A stretch of DNA of 64,000 nucleotides, from the NCBI RefSeq assembly GCF_963259705.1, contig NC_081842.1, positions 37,909,796-37,973,795 of the forward strand, written 5' to 3'. Positions 1 through 10,927 of the stretch are shown piece after piece. The stretch is from Myotis daubentonii (taxonomy: Eukaryota; Chordata; Mammalia; Chiroptera; Vespertilionidae). A program made the position numbers and the translations under genes. The first letter of the stretch is position 1, and each line of letters starts with the position of its first letter. Below the pieces are notes generated by a model that saw only the letters and a program-made list of their open reading frames with translations, was not told the origin of the DNA and searched no databases.

Positions 1-540
1 CAATAATAGAAAGCAAGGTCACATCATTTTTTTTTTCAATGTACAAAACTTAATGTTATGTCTTTGCCATCTTGGGAATCTAAGAAAAGAACCATCTTGC
101 AAATGAGTCAGCCTGGAGTGTCCAGATAGCTCAGTCAATTTTTGGCTCTCTGCTTTAGCACATTCCATTAAGAGGGTGGACTGCGTGTGCCTGTGAGCCT
201 TCAGAAAGTGGCAGGCATTTCCTAGTCCATCACTCATTTGAGTTACTGAACCTGGGATCAATAAATATTCCATTACTGCATTATTTATGGCCAACTATAA
301 ACAATTTCCATCATTAAATCTTTGCCTCTTAGTTGTCCCTCATTAGCAAGGGATCAATTTCAGATCCCAGTTTGGGTCATGCCCAGAATTATAGAAAAGC
401 AGTGTGTGAGAATGTTTATTCATATGTATATTTATATTTAATTTTGAAAATAGAAACATGATGAAAATTATTTCTGTATATAGTATTTTCATGGTGTTTC
501 AGTGCCAAATGTCACCTCAAGCTTTATTTCAGAGGCTGTA
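1..540. other. AT-rich single-copy DNA, nothing recognised
   Basis: No repeat family, splice pattern or conserved frame is recognised. A minus-strand frame at 19-294 (91 codons) has no family resemblance and is probably chance. Confidence 0.5.
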
Positions 541-544
541 ATGA

Positions 545-700
545 CATGGGTAAAACATTGGACAGCACTTGGAGGAGTCTGGGTTCTTAGCATATTTCTC
601 CATCTCTCTAATCACTGGTTGTTGTGTGACCTGCCAAGTAAGTCATTTGCCCCAGTTTCTTCATTTGTACAATAATTGGATTAGAATGTGTGATGCCTGA
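545..700 (+). mobile_element. MIR SINE fragment
   Basis: The stretch follows the MIR core in sense order: a 'gtgtgacctgccaagtaagtc' type segment, then 'cccagtttcttcatttgtac'. Strongly diverged, as expected for a mammal-wide SINE. Boundaries are approximate. Confidence 0.6.
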
Positions 701-1164
701 GTTTCTCTATAGGTCCTACATTCAGTGAATGGAAGAGGACTGTAAAAAGGGGTGGTGGATGACATGTGGGAACAGGACTTAAGTTGCACCCTTTGCTGAT
801 GTTCAGAATTCCTATTAAAACAGTGATAATGAAGGTCATTGTGTTAAGTCTGAGTGCCCTGTGGAAGATCACCCATTGATCATGCATGTTTAATAGTTGT
901 CTCTTTTCTAATGTATGGAGCAATTCTAACTGGGAGAAAACAGGTTGTATGGAGTTGTAAGACTGCCTGTGATCTGGAGGCAATTAAAATATGTTTTATT
1001 CAATATAGAGTGTTATTTTGTTTTGTTTTGTTGCTATTTTGCTCTTAATGAGAATTTGAATGCTTTTGCTGGGCTCAGGTTATAATTTACCATAATCCTC
1101 ACCACTTGCCTCCTTCCTTCACTTTGACTTCCTGACCCTAGAGGTATTTAGATTGGGAATAGCT

Positions 1165-1590
1165 AGTTCAAGGAACTCAGAAGGAAGAGCTGGTCAGTCA
1201 TTCAGGCAATAGATCCTGAGCACTGGCCATGTGCCAGGGAAAGTGGTGGCACTGGGAATATAGAGGGAGACACACTGGATGTGTTCCTTCCCAGTGGAGT
1301 TCACATTCCAGTGAGGAACACTAGCACAAACATCTTTCTACAAATACTAAATAATGAGGTGTGTGCTAGGTGCTGTGTGTGTGTAACCAGAGAGCCTGAT
1401 ATGGTCTCAGGGCAAAGGAAGGCTTCCCAAGGAAGGGGATTTTAAGCTGAAACATAAAATAAAAGTAGAAATTATTCAGTGAAGACAATACAAGGAAAAG
1501 AAAATATTGAGTAAGGGATGAAGGTACAGAGGTGTGATGGTATAAGTTGCAAAATGAAGAGTTGATGTCTTGAGCATGAATTAGCAAAAA
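1165..1590 (-). mobile_element. L2 LINE fragment (antisense)
   Basis: It contains the antisense L2 3'-end signature ('cactggccatgtgccaggg', then 'ttcacattccagtgaggaa') followed by text like 'aaggaaggcttcccaaggaa' that belongs to the downstream part of antisense L2. Old and indel-rich. The upstream 700-1164 shows only a TTTTG-rich run near 1015-1035. Confidence 0.55.
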
Positions 1591-1708
1591 CATGTCTATG
1601 TCTGTTTCTACAAAACTCTAATATTATTAAAGGACTGTGGAAAAAAAAAGAATGGATTTCCCATGTTTCCCCCTGAAACTTTCTCCCTGACCCCTACTTG
1701 ACCTTGTT

Positions 1709-1759
1709 ATTTATTTATTTACTTACTTACTTACTTATTATTGATTTCAGAGAGAGAAA

Positions 1760-1834
<75 letters not shown>

Positions 1835-1956
1835 CATCAATGATGAGAATCATCAATTGGTTGCCTCCTGCATGCCCCCTACTGGGGATTGAGCTTGCAA
1901 TCTAGACACATGCCCTGATCAGAAATCGATCAACCACTTAGCCACACCGGGCCGGG
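1709..1956 (-). mobile_element. VES SINE with expanded GA tract
   Basis: Antisense VES: A-rich tail side 'ttattgatttcagagag', then 'acatcaatgatgag', 'gcctcctgcatgccccctac', 'catgccctgatcagaaatcg' and the head 'gccacaccgggccggg'. The tRNA-derived head with its B-box-like segment is at the right end. The pyrimidine tract of the SINE has grown into a long GA run. It sits inside the L2 at 1630-2400. Confidence 0.93.
1748..1829. repeat. (GA)n microsatellite
   Basis: Over 30 nearly perfect GA dinucleotides, grown out of the CT-rich tract of the antisense VES SINE that surrounds it. Confidence 0.98.
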
Positions 1957-2602
1957 CTTGAGTTTCTCCTTTAGATCACTCTTCATTTACTCAAGCCAGC
2001 AAACTTGGAGTGGTCCTTGGCTCTCTTCTCCATCTCATTAAACAACTCTCCAGTCACCAAATCCCATTCCTTCTATCTGTGCTATGCCAGTGACTTCTTC
2101 TACTTCCTTTCCTTTCTTCTTGCTTCCACCCTTCTTTAGGCCCTCACACCTTTACAAGGGTCTATCACAATGAAGTGTGATCTGCTCCCTGACCCGAAGG
2201 GCCCCATTCCCCACCCAAGATACATCTTCCTAAAATACTTTCTCACACAGACTGACCGTTTCAATGGATGCCTTTGGCCTCTTGCCATCTAAAGAAAAAA
2301 GGCTCAATCTCTTTCTTTTGCACCGAGGGCCCTAAACCACTATGCGAGCTTATGTCCCCTTATTCTGCACCTGAGTTCTTCAGCCTGGCCACATAGAAGA
2401 TCTGGAGAATATAGAAAATCTGGTATCATGAATGAGTATTTTGAAAGAAAAAACATTGTAGCAAAAACATACATTTGGGAAAATGACAATTCTTTTACCC
2501 CACACTAGTCTGATAGTGACTGACTTTTTGAATATTCCTTTTCTTGTATGCACAAGTATATATAACCAATTTTCACCGCAGTATAATGGACCTTTGCTAG
2601 AT

Positions 2603-3155
2603 TGTGCCCTGTGGTAGATTGTATTTTCCATGATCATCTTCTCCTTTCAATATGACATTGATGCTCTTCTATTGAGAGAAAAGGATGCTGTTCACTCCCC
2701 TTGAATCTGGGAAGGTCTGTGGCTATAACCAAATTGATGCTATGCCTTCTAATTCTAGGGCATAAAAAGTGATACATTTTCTGCATGTATTTCTTGGGGT
2801 GCTTGCTCTTAGAATCCAGGTACCATACCAAGAGGAAGCAGGGAGCACACATGGAGAAGCCACATGGAGAGGCCTTGTGTAGGTATATGAATAAGAGCCC
2901 TGGCTGAGGTCTCAGTCCACAGCCAGCATCAGCTATAGACTCACCAGACTTCTAAGTGAAGAAGCCTTTGAAATGATTCCAGCACCAGTTATTAACTGAG
3001 TACAACCATCTCAGAGGCCCGGAGGGAGACTGCCTGGCTGAGTCTAAGTCAACGCCAGAACTATGACAACTGATAAAAAAAAAGTGGTTGTTGTTGTTTT
3101 AAGCCACTTTAGTTCAGGATGATTAATTGTAACAGCAATAGGTAGCCCAACCTAT
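2603..3155 (+). mobile_element. MaLR-type (MLT1-like) solo LTR
   Basis: The right end carries the MaLR LTR ending: 'gttttaagccactttag' near 3098, followed by a diverged 'attgtaacagcaatagg'. The body includes 'gaataagagccctggctgag' and 'agccagcatcagctatagac', typical of MLT1-class LTRs. No internal retroviral region flanks it, so it is a solo, very old LTR of the ERVL-MaLR group. Left boundary is estimated from 'tgtgccctgtggtagattg'. Confidence 0.65.
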
Positions 3156-3160
3156 GCCTT

Positions 3161-3965
3161 AAATCAGTGAAATATAATTTAAAATTAGAAGTTTATCCTA
3201 AGAAAAAATTTCAAAAGGTAAAAGAAATACTTTATTACAAATGTACCAATATTACTTATAACTTGGAAATAATGGGGATAGAAAACCAGATGTGAAAATG
3301 TTTTGAGTCACATTTGCTTTACTACCTAGCTTGGCAACTTTTTGAAGGCAGGGACTATATTTTAAACTTAGCACTTAGGTTCCCTACTCGATATTATTTT
3401 TTAAATACAATGCTGTATTCTATAAATATTTTTCATGATCTACTTAAATAACTATTCAAAGGTTATTCAAATTGTTTTATGTTGTCTTTCTAAAACGTTG
3501 TCTCATTTTGCAGGTGAGGGTAAGAATCTAGCTCTGAGGTCACACTGGTATGAAGTGTTGACATTGTGTCCTGTATGTACTCAGACTGTGTGCCTTTAAT
3601 CCTGGGACATGTTTCACTCCTCCACCAGTGCTATTTGTCATGAATTTTCTTTCTAACAATATTTGTAGAAACATGATGGATATTCCTGTGTATGGGAAGG
3701 GCTCTGTCTTTGTCCTAGAGCCTTGATGTGTTTTCTAATGGAGCTTGCTGAAGCTCCATGGAAACCAATAGCTCAGACCAAGGGTCAAGGTGGGAAAGTC
3801 GTCTGTTGACCTTGCTGAGAATTGCATTTTGGGCTCAGTAATAATGTGTCAGAAAGGCCCCACCCTTGGTCTACCCTAAGTTTTCTTGTGAAATGCCAAG
3901 ATGGTTACTTACTATGATATCATTAATAACTGATCCTTAAAAAGGTTGAGAATAAGAGGAAAACT
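3161..3965. other. Mostly unassigned, possible L2/MIR scraps
   Basis: A short L2-like ending ('gaaggcagggactatatttt' near 3344) and an antisense MIR-like piece around 3490-3560 are the only hints. Otherwise single-copy AT-rich DNA. Confidence 0.35.
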
Positions 3966-4190
3966 AATGAAAAGAGCACCAATTGTGGAGTCAGATCTGG
4001 ATTTGAAGCCTGATGCTTCCACATACCAGTGCTGTGGTTTACTGACCTCTCAGAAGCTCCATTTTCTCACCTCCTAAATGGAAAATACTGTACTTCCCAC
4101 TTCATTGGGTTGAGAGGAAACAATGAGATATTGTACATAAAATGCTTTCTATAATGCATGGCTCTTAATGAGCACTGAGCAATTAATCTT
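3966..4190 (+). mobile_element. MIR SINE
   Basis: A near full-length MIR in sense: 'gtggagtcagatctggatttg' head, 'gaagctccattttctcacct' core, then the 3' part ending 'taatgagcactgagc'. A Helitron begins 9 bp downstream. Confidence 0.65.
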
Positions 4191-4198
4191 ATCTTATA

Positions 4199-4700
4199 CT
4201 AGAGGCTTAATGCATGAAATTCGTGCGGGGGGGGGGTGGTCCCCTTAGCCCAGCCTGCACCCTCTCCAACCCGGGACCCCTTGAGGGATGTCTGACTGTC
4301 AGTTTAGGCCCGATCCCTGGGATTGGGCCTAAACCTGCAGTCAGACATCCCTCTCACAATACTAGATCGCTGGCTCCTAATTGCTCACCTGCCTGCCTGC
4401 CTGGTTGCCCCTAACTGCCCCCCCCTGCCAGTCTGGTCACCCCTAACTGCCCCCCATGCTGGCCTGGTCACCCCTCACAGCACCCCCCCTCCCACCGCCG
4501 GCATGGTCGCCCCATGCAATCTGCTGTTCAGTTGTTTAGTTGTCCCTCACTAACCACCCTGCCAGCCTGGTCGCCCCACGCAGCCTGCTTGTTCAGTTGT
4601 TTGGTTGTCCCTCACTAACCCCCTTGCAGGCCTGGTCATAGGCAGCCATCTCGTGAGGGTGTGAGGGTTAATTTGCATATTACCTCTTTATTATATAGGA
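4199..4700 (-). mobile_element. HeliBat-type non-autonomous Helitron
   Basis: Reverse orientation. The 3' end is at the left (CTAG at 4199-4202 with a decayed 'gcatgaaattcgtgc' hairpin). The 5' end is at the right ('taatttgcatattacc' then 'tctttattatatagga'). Host A at 4198 and T at 4701 fit insertion between A and T without target duplication. A 31-bp inverted repeat lies at 4286-4316/4320-4350. Rows of 'ctggtcacccctaactgcccc' variants form a degenerate internal repeat. No coding capacity; Rep/helicase would come from an autonomous partner. Confidence 0.93.
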
Positions 4701-5339
4701 TAATAGCTAAAATTTATTTTTGTTAAACTTTTAAAAAATATAAGAGTCTAAATATCACCTGAACTAGGTACAGATTCTTATTCAAAGTATTTGTGTGACT
4801 ATGGGCAAATTACATCGTGAGCCCCAAGGAGGATTTGGCTGGAGGATTTCCAAGAGTCTTATCTTCTGAATTTAAAATTCTGTCTTTTAAATAGTAACTT
4901 GTATGACATTAAACCATTTGGGATTTGTTAATCTTCTAATTGGTTTCCTTGTAATTACTTCTTAGTTTGTCTTTCAAATACCAGGTGACCTCCTGCCATT
5001 CTGGTATTTGATTTGCTGATGGTTGGAAGATGTTTACCCTCTGCAAACATTTCATTAGTAATGACCATAGTCTTTACAGTATCACTACATTTTAGTTAAG
5101 AATATAATTATTCCTCCATGCTCATGGTGCAACATTTAATTAAACAGTCCGTTTGAGAAGCTATCATATCTGTTCTGAAGGCCATGTTGGATTCTACTGG
5201 TGGTAACCATCCATGTTTACCAGATAATAGGCCTATTATCCTCATTTATTCAGTCACAATTAAATAAAACTAAAATCATAGATGATGTTTGCAACTTAAG
5301 GGAGGGGTATTATCAAAGGATTACAATATAAATAATCCT
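4701..5339. other. Unassigned AT-rich DNA
   Basis: Possibly a MIR scrap at 4770-4890 ('gtgtgactatgggcaaatta'). Nothing else recognised. Confidence 0.4.
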
Positions 5340-5490
5340 ATAAGTTTGATATAATTGTCCTTCATTTACAGATAAAAAAAACTAAGCCTCAGTTTATGGC
5401 TTGTCACATAAATGCAGATAATCAGGAATAAGTCATTTCAGAGCTGAGTCTCTAAGCCTTGCCTTGCTTCAGATTGCCCATTCCACTACA
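5340..5490 (-). mobile_element. MIR SINE fragment (antisense)
   Basis: Antisense MIR order: 'tccttcatttacagataaaa', 'actaagcctcag', then 'cagagctgagtctctaagcc'. Diverged; a second weaker MIR-like piece in sense lies at about 5965-6090. Confidence 0.5.
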
Positions 5491-6375
5491 CACTGTGGTT
5501 CTCTGTTGGAGAGATTCAGGGTCATTCATGCTGCATGGCCTGAGATAAAAATTGCCAACCAATCTTTAAGTTTTCCTTTGACTATAAATGAACATATCAG
5601 CAAAGTGGAAGTGGGGATATATCAGAAATGTAGCTAAGGGGGATTCAGGAAGAGAATAGTCTCTAAAAATGGTTCCTTTCAACAATTAAAAGAAATAACA
5701 GGTCAACATCATAGCAGTCAAAATTATGATAAGATAACAGAGTCTGCATAGGCAGCAACCTTGGGGCATTAAAAGAAGGTAACAAAAGCACAGGGCCTTT
5801 TTATCACCTTTGATCATGTAGGCCCCCTCCAGCTGCTGCTGCCCAGTCATTCCAGGGTTAGATGTGTACATCATAGCTGCACATCTAGGGTAAGTGGCTG
5901 AAAAAGTAGGAGTTTAATTCTTCTAGCATGGTGAATCAGAGCAATGCAGTGAGTGTAACTGACCACAGGGAAGATCACTGTGGGCAATGATAGGAAACCT
6001 CTTGAGCTTCAGTTTTCTTTCATCTGTAGGATTCTATGACTGTATAGTAAAATGTTCCCTGGTGATTATAAATGTTGACTATAAATCAATCCTCGGGTTG
6101 AATTTAAGACCCAGTCATGGTTTTGAATATGCTCAATGTGTTACATCAGATCTAGACCTCATTTCCCCCCCGCCCACCCTCCACTTACCTAGCCAGGAAT
6201 TAGAATTGGAACAGCTCATCTCATAATGTTATTTACATAAACCAGATATACGGAATTAATATTCTGTCCTCTTTCTCAAGGAAGAGCCTTGGGATGCAAC
6301 ATAGACTTGGGAATACAGAAAGGTATGGAAAGTGGGACAGGGAGTTAACTGAGAAATGAATGAACAAAACAACAG

Positions 6376-6530
6376 TAGCTTGGTTGAGTAGTTAAGATGT
6401 GTCATGTGATTTACATGTATCATATCTAGTCTTCGTAATAGCCCTGAAAGGAAGACAATTGTACCTCCATTTGACAGACATAGAAGCTGAGGTTCGAGCA
6501 AATTAAGAAACATGCTTAAGGCCCCACCAT
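6376..6530 (-). mobile_element. MIR SINE (antisense)
   Basis: It reads 'gatttacatgtatcatatct', 'ttcgtaatagccctgaaagg', 'cctccatttgacagacatag' and 'gaagctgaggttcgagca', the antisense MIR order with modest decay. Confidence 0.65.
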
Positions 6531-7307
6531 ATAGAGGAGAGCTCTTTTTCCATTAGAAGCAAACAAGGATTGATAGAATCTCTTGGCTAGAGAGTGGGGC
6601 AGGTGACATCTATCTTCCTTGTGTTTTCTGGCAGGCCTTAGTAGAGATAAGGAAAAGATTTTGAAACTAAAATTTTTGAATGGGTTGGGAAATCTGAGAG
6701 GGAGGACAGACTTTTGATATTTGGGGATCACAGACAGATTGGAAGCTTTGGGGTGTGGGGAAGTGTGAGCTCCTTGAGTGTCTTTTGGCTTAGGTGGGTC
6801 CTGGGTGGTTGAGTCCTTTGGGACTAGGGAGGCTTCTGGTAAGGCATGCTTGGTGCCGTAGAGCAGAACAGGTCCAAAGCAAGACAGGCTAGGGCATTTG
6901 CTTGAGGTACTTTCTGCTCAAGGCAAAGAGGGAGAGGGTACTGCTTAGTTCACCATGTAGGAAATATGGGACTCAGGACAGATGCTTTGTCTAGAAATAG
7001 ACCACTTGCTATATATGCATTTACAGAGCATTTGCTTTTGCTGTGCCTATAAAAACTGAGACGTGACATGGCCTACATGGAATGAGGAATCCCAGCAATG
7101 GCTACATTTATTTTGAAGTGTATATTAAAAATAGTAAAGCAGCACAGAAGGATATTCAGTTATATAGATTCAGGCTATATTGATTCATGTGTACTCTCTA
7201 TGTTATAACCAATATAGCAAAGCTGTTATGTACACAGACATAAGTTGAAATAATTTAATACTCATTTGGCGTATGACCTATGATATATCACTTAAAATGT
7301 GGAATGT
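6531..7307. other. Unassigned DNA
   Basis: No recognised repeat. Minus-strand frames here are under 75 codons and look like chance. Confidence 0.4.
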
Positions 7308-9060
7308 TTATTCAATTATAAAAATAATCTCAAGAGAATGAGAAGACAAATTACAGACTGGGAGAAAATGTTTGCAAGACATATCTGATAAAGATCTGTT
7401 ACCCAAAATATACAAAGAACTCTTAAAACTCAACAATAAGAAAATAATTTCTTTTTGGCCAGAACCACCATCTTCTAGTAATTTGCTAAAATGACTAAAA
7501 AAGGAAAGAGGAGAGGCACCCAGTATATGTTCTCTAGGCCTTTTGGAAAATGTGGAGTTGTTCCTTTGGCCACATACATGTGAATCTACAAGAAAGGTGA
7601 TATTGTAGACATCAACGGAACGGGCATTGTTCCAAAAGGAATGCCCAACAGACGTTCCCATGGCAAAACTGGAAGAGCCTGCAATGTCACCCAGCATGTG
7701 GTGGGCATTGCTGTAGACAAACAAGTAAAGGGCAAGATCTGGCCAAGAGAATTAATGTACATATTGAGCATATTAAGCACGTTAGGAGCTGAGATAGCTT
7801 CCTGAAATGTGTGAAGGAAAATGTTCAGAAAAAGAAGGAAGTCAAAGAGAAAGGTACTTGGGTTCAACTGAAGCATCAGCCTGCTCCACCCAGAGAAGCT
7901 CACTGTGTGAGAACCAATGGAAAGGAACCTGAGTGCTGGCCCCCACTCCCTATGACCTCATGGCATGATGAGTCTAAAAGACCAATGCACTGTAAAAAAA
8001 AAGTAACAAAGAAATCTGTCTAACAAATTGGCAATAGATGCAATCAAGCACTCACCAAAGATATAGGGATGGCTAATAAGCATACAAAAAGGTGCTCCAC
8101 ATTGTCAGTCATCAGGGGAATTCAAATTAAAACAACAATGAGATACCATAACATACCTATTAGAAGGACCAAAATCCAGAATGACGACAACATCCAATTC
8201 TGGTGAGGATGTGGAGCAATAGGAGTTTTTCATTATTGCTGGCATGAGTGCACAATGGTACAGCCACTTTGGAAAAACAGTTTGGCAGTTTCTTAAAAAG
8301 TAAACATACTTTTAGCATGAGATACAGAAATTATGCTCTCCTTGGTATTTGCCCAAATAAGTAAAAAGTGGTGTTCACACAGAAACCTGAACATAAATGT
8401 CTATAGAGGCTTTATTAATAATTGTCAAAAGTTTGAAGCAACCAAGATATCCTTCAGCAGTTGAATGGGGTACATTCAGACAACAGAATATTATTTAGTA
8501 CTAAAAAGATAGGGGCTATGAAGCCAAAAAAAGACATGAAGGAACCAACCTTAAGTACATATTTTTAAGTGAAAGAAGCCAATATGAAAAGACTATATAC
8601 ATATGATTCCAACTATATGACGTTCTGTAAAAGGTAAAACTATGGACACAGTAAATAGATCAGTGTTTCCCAGGGATGAGTTGGGAAGGAGATGTGAATT
8701 GATGGAGCATAGAGGGTTTTTAGAGCGTTGAACCTATTCTGTGATACTATCATGGTGACTACATTAGTCTATTAGTTAATGGTCATTATACAGTAGTCCA
8801 AAGCCATACAATACACAACACTAAGAGTGAACCATAGTATAAACTATGTGCATGGGGTAATAATAATGTGTTAATGTAGATTTATTGATTGAAAATAATG
8901 TGCCCCTCAGATGGAGAATGTTGATAGTAGGGAGACTGTGGGTGTGTTGGGGGTAGAGGGTATATGGGATCTCTGTACTTTCTGCTCAGTTTTGCTGTGA
9001 CCTTAACATTGTTCTAAAAATAGTCTATTTAAGAATATTATATGAATAAAAGAAGAAACA
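7308..9060 (+). mobile_element. L1 LINE 3' end (ORF2 C-terminus and 3' UTR), interrupted
   Basis: Sense L1 ORF2 sequence ('gaagacaaattacagactgg', 'cccaaaatatacaaagaact') runs to about 7447, stops at the RPL21 retrocopy, and resumes at about 8028 ('ggctaataagcatacaaaaa', 'gtgctccacattgtcagtca'). It continues through ORF2 ('ccttcagcagttgaatgggg', 'acagaatattatttagta') into a 3' UTR ending 'gctgtgaccttaacattg' and 'ctaaaaatagtctattt'. Many stops and indels. It resembles an L1M-age copy, 5'-truncated. Confidence 0.9.
7451..8027 (+). pseudogene. RPL21P: RPL21 processed pseudogene
   Basis: A retrocopy of the mRNA for ribosomal protein L21, a component of the large cytosolic ribosomal subunit. Recognisable landmarks are the 5' UTR text 'ccgccatctt'-like at 7464, the start ATG at 7491, the N-terminal [12 protein letters not shown] residues, the KKGDIVDI motif, and the C-terminal KGTWVQLK and PAPPREAH motifs, ending with the natural MA-stop at 7960-7968. 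The coding stretch is 478 nt, 5 short of the usual size. Damage: an in-frame TGA where an Arg codon is expected (about residue 33), a 1-base loss near 7738 that shifts frame, and substitutions such as in the segment before the stop. No introns; an A-rich run follows. It lies inside an old L1 3' end in the same orientation. Almost certainly dead. Confidence 0.96.
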
Positions 9061-9119
9061 AAACCACCCCAAATTCTATGATCCAGTAATAACTACTGCT
9101 CACTTTAATATACATCTTT

Positions 9120-9702
9120 AGCAGCATTCATTCAATTACTATTCAAGGAGCACATACTATACATCAGGCATTGTCCTAGGCACTGTGGGTTCAGCAATGA
9201 CTAAAACAGTCAAAAATCCTTACCCTGTGTAGTTTATGTTCCAACTGGGCTGGGAGAAGACTCAGAAAATGAACAATGAAAGTAATTAAATGGTATCATA
9301 TCTTAGGTATTATTAAATGCTATGAAATAATATAAGCAAGGAGTGGAGGATAGGGAGGACAGGTGAGGAGAGAGGAATAGGAGAGGGGAGTAGGAGAAGT
9401 GTTATTAAATAGAGAGTTTAGGAAGTCTTCGTTTCTGACACTTGAGCAAAAACCATAAGGAGGTGAGAAAATGAGCCATCTGTAAATTTTTGGGCAGAAG
9501 GAATAGCAAGTGACAGTTATGAGGTTTAAGGAACAACAAGGGAGCAAGTGTAGCTGGAGCGAAGTGAGCAAGGGAGGTAGTGATAATGATAAGTCTTGGC
9601 CAGGTGAGGCAGGGCCTTACAGGCCATAGGCAGATAACTTGGCTTTCACTTAGAGTGAGGCAGGAAGTCACTGCAGAGTTTTCACCAGAAGAGTTATACA
9701 GT
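9120..9702 (-). mobile_element. L2 LINE, part 1 (antisense)
   Basis: Antisense L2: 'ggagcacatactatacatca' and 'ggcattgtcctaggcactgt' at the L2 3' end, then text complementary to the end of the L2 reverse-transcriptase region, such as 'tgtagctggagcgaagtgag' and 'gcagggccttacaggccata'. It breaks off at 'agagttata' and resumes at 12562, so about 2.86 kb was inserted here. Confidence 0.8.
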
Positions 9703-9967
9703 AGGTCCTGGGCTTACCTCCTAGATCCTTTCCTACAGCTCAACGTAACGCGATTTTTGCTGTAGGTCAGAAACCACCTACATAAGCACCTATGTCACTC
9801 ACATGGAGCATATACACAGAAGTAATGAAGTGAAATAGTAAAAAAAAAATGAAAAGAAAGGTAAAAATTCCTGACCTTCACTTGTGGTAAATAAATAATA
9901 AAAAATATAAAGCACATAGGTACATATGTCGAAATGACAGAACTTTTTTTTTTTTTTAATAAATAAA
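9703..9967. mobile_element. Tigger/pogo-like DNA element, left part
   Basis: The left end 'cagtaggtcctgggcttac' after a TA looks like the terminal inverted repeat of a Tigger-type (TA-target) element. A possible matching right end, 'ataacccaaggactgt', lies at 11760-11776. The inside is AT-rich with no transposase. Two Helitrons were later inserted at 9967/11717. Family assignment is tentative. Confidence 0.5.
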
Positions 9968-10927
9968 CTAGAGGCCCGGTGCACAAAAATTTGTGCACTC
10001 GGGGGGGAGAGGGGGTCCCTCAGCCTGGCCTGTGCCCTCTTGCAGTCTGGGACCCCTCGGGAGATAACGACCTGCTGGCTTAGGCCTGCTCCCAGGTGGC
10101 AGAGGGCAGGCCCAATCCCTAGGTGCAGCCCCTGGTCGGGCTCAGAGCAGGGCCTATTGGGGAGTTGAGGTGCCGCCCCTGTCATGCACAGAGCAGGGCG
10201 ATTGGGAGGTTGTGATGCTACCCTCAGTCATGCTCAGGGTAGGGCTGATTGGGGGGTTGGGGCACCATCCCCTGTCACACTCAAGGCAGGGTCAATGGGG
10301 AGGTTGCGGCACCACCCCCTGTCATGCACAGAGCAGGGCCCATCAGGGGATTGGGGCACTGCCCCCTGTCACTCACAGAGCAGGGCCCATTAGGGGGGTT
10401 GGGGCTCTGTACCCTGTCACGCACAGAGCAGGGCCAATCCAGGGTTTGGGGCACTGCCCCCTGTCACGCACAGAGCACGGCCCATCAGGGGGTTGGGGCG
10501 CCGCCACTCTCACTCTCAGGGCAGGGCCGATGGGGAGGTTATGGCTCTACCCCGTCACACACAGAGCAGGGCCCATGGGGGGGGGGGGTTGGGGTGCCGC
10601 ACCCTGTCACACACAGAGCAGGGCCGATCAGGGGGTTGGGGCGCTGCACCCTGTCACACACAGAGCTGCAGGGCGATCAGGGGGTTGGGGAGCTCCCCCC
10701 TATCAGGCACAGAGCAGGGCGGATCAGGGGGTTGGGGCGTCTTCCCCTGTCACGAACAGAGCAGGGTGGATAGGGAGGTTGTGGCCCCACCCCCTGTCAC
10801 ACACAGAGCCGCAGGGTGATCAGGGGGTTTGGGCGCTGCCCCCTGTCATGCTGATCCTGGTGCCAGGAGGCCTCGTGGTTCCGCTGATCCTGGTGCTGGG
10901 AGGCATATTACCCTTTTACTATATAGG
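9968..10927 (-). mobile_element. HeliBat-type Helitron A of a tandem pair
   Basis: Reverse orientation: 3' end CTAG at 9968-9971 with a strong hairpin (about 9979-9998, 'gtgcacaaaaatttgtgcac'). The 5' end is at the right ('ggcatattacccttttacta' then 'tatagg'). Most of the interior is a minisatellite of about 48-bp units. Host A is at 9967. The right end abuts Helitron B directly without a host base that I can identify. Confidence 0.9.
10177..10858. repeat. Minisatellite, about 14 copies of a 46-50 bp unit
   Basis: A unit starting 'tgtcacacacagagcagggc' and going on 'gatcagggggttggggcg' recurs with phase starts near 10177, 10226, 10274, 10320, 10367, 10417, 10463, 10507, 10554, 10606, 10653, 10702, 10749, 10796 and 10845. 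It lies wholly in Helitron A. All three forward frames are long and open because the unit lacks stops, not because it codes. Confidence 0.95.

Larger units (their letters stand above)
1630..2400 (+). mobile_element. L2-type LINE fragment, split by a VES SINE
   Basis: Pyrimidine-rich sense L2-like sequence (for example 'atcttcctaaaatactttctc' near 2224 and 'ttgccatctaaag' near 2282) lies on both sides of the VES at 1709-1956. The two halves read on in the same orientation, so the SINE came later. Old, no intact reading frame. Confidence 0.5.

Noticed and set aside
2603..3155. Part of an endogenous provirus
   Set aside because: Only a MaLR-type LTR is seen; no gag, pol or env sequence and no second LTR nearby.
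7308..7903. 138- and 105-codon minus frames as genes
   Set aside because: They are antisense shadows of the RPL21 pseudogene.
7491..7968. Functional intronless RPL21
   Set aside because: An early in-frame stop and a frameshift break the reading frame, and the neighbouring sequence is L1.
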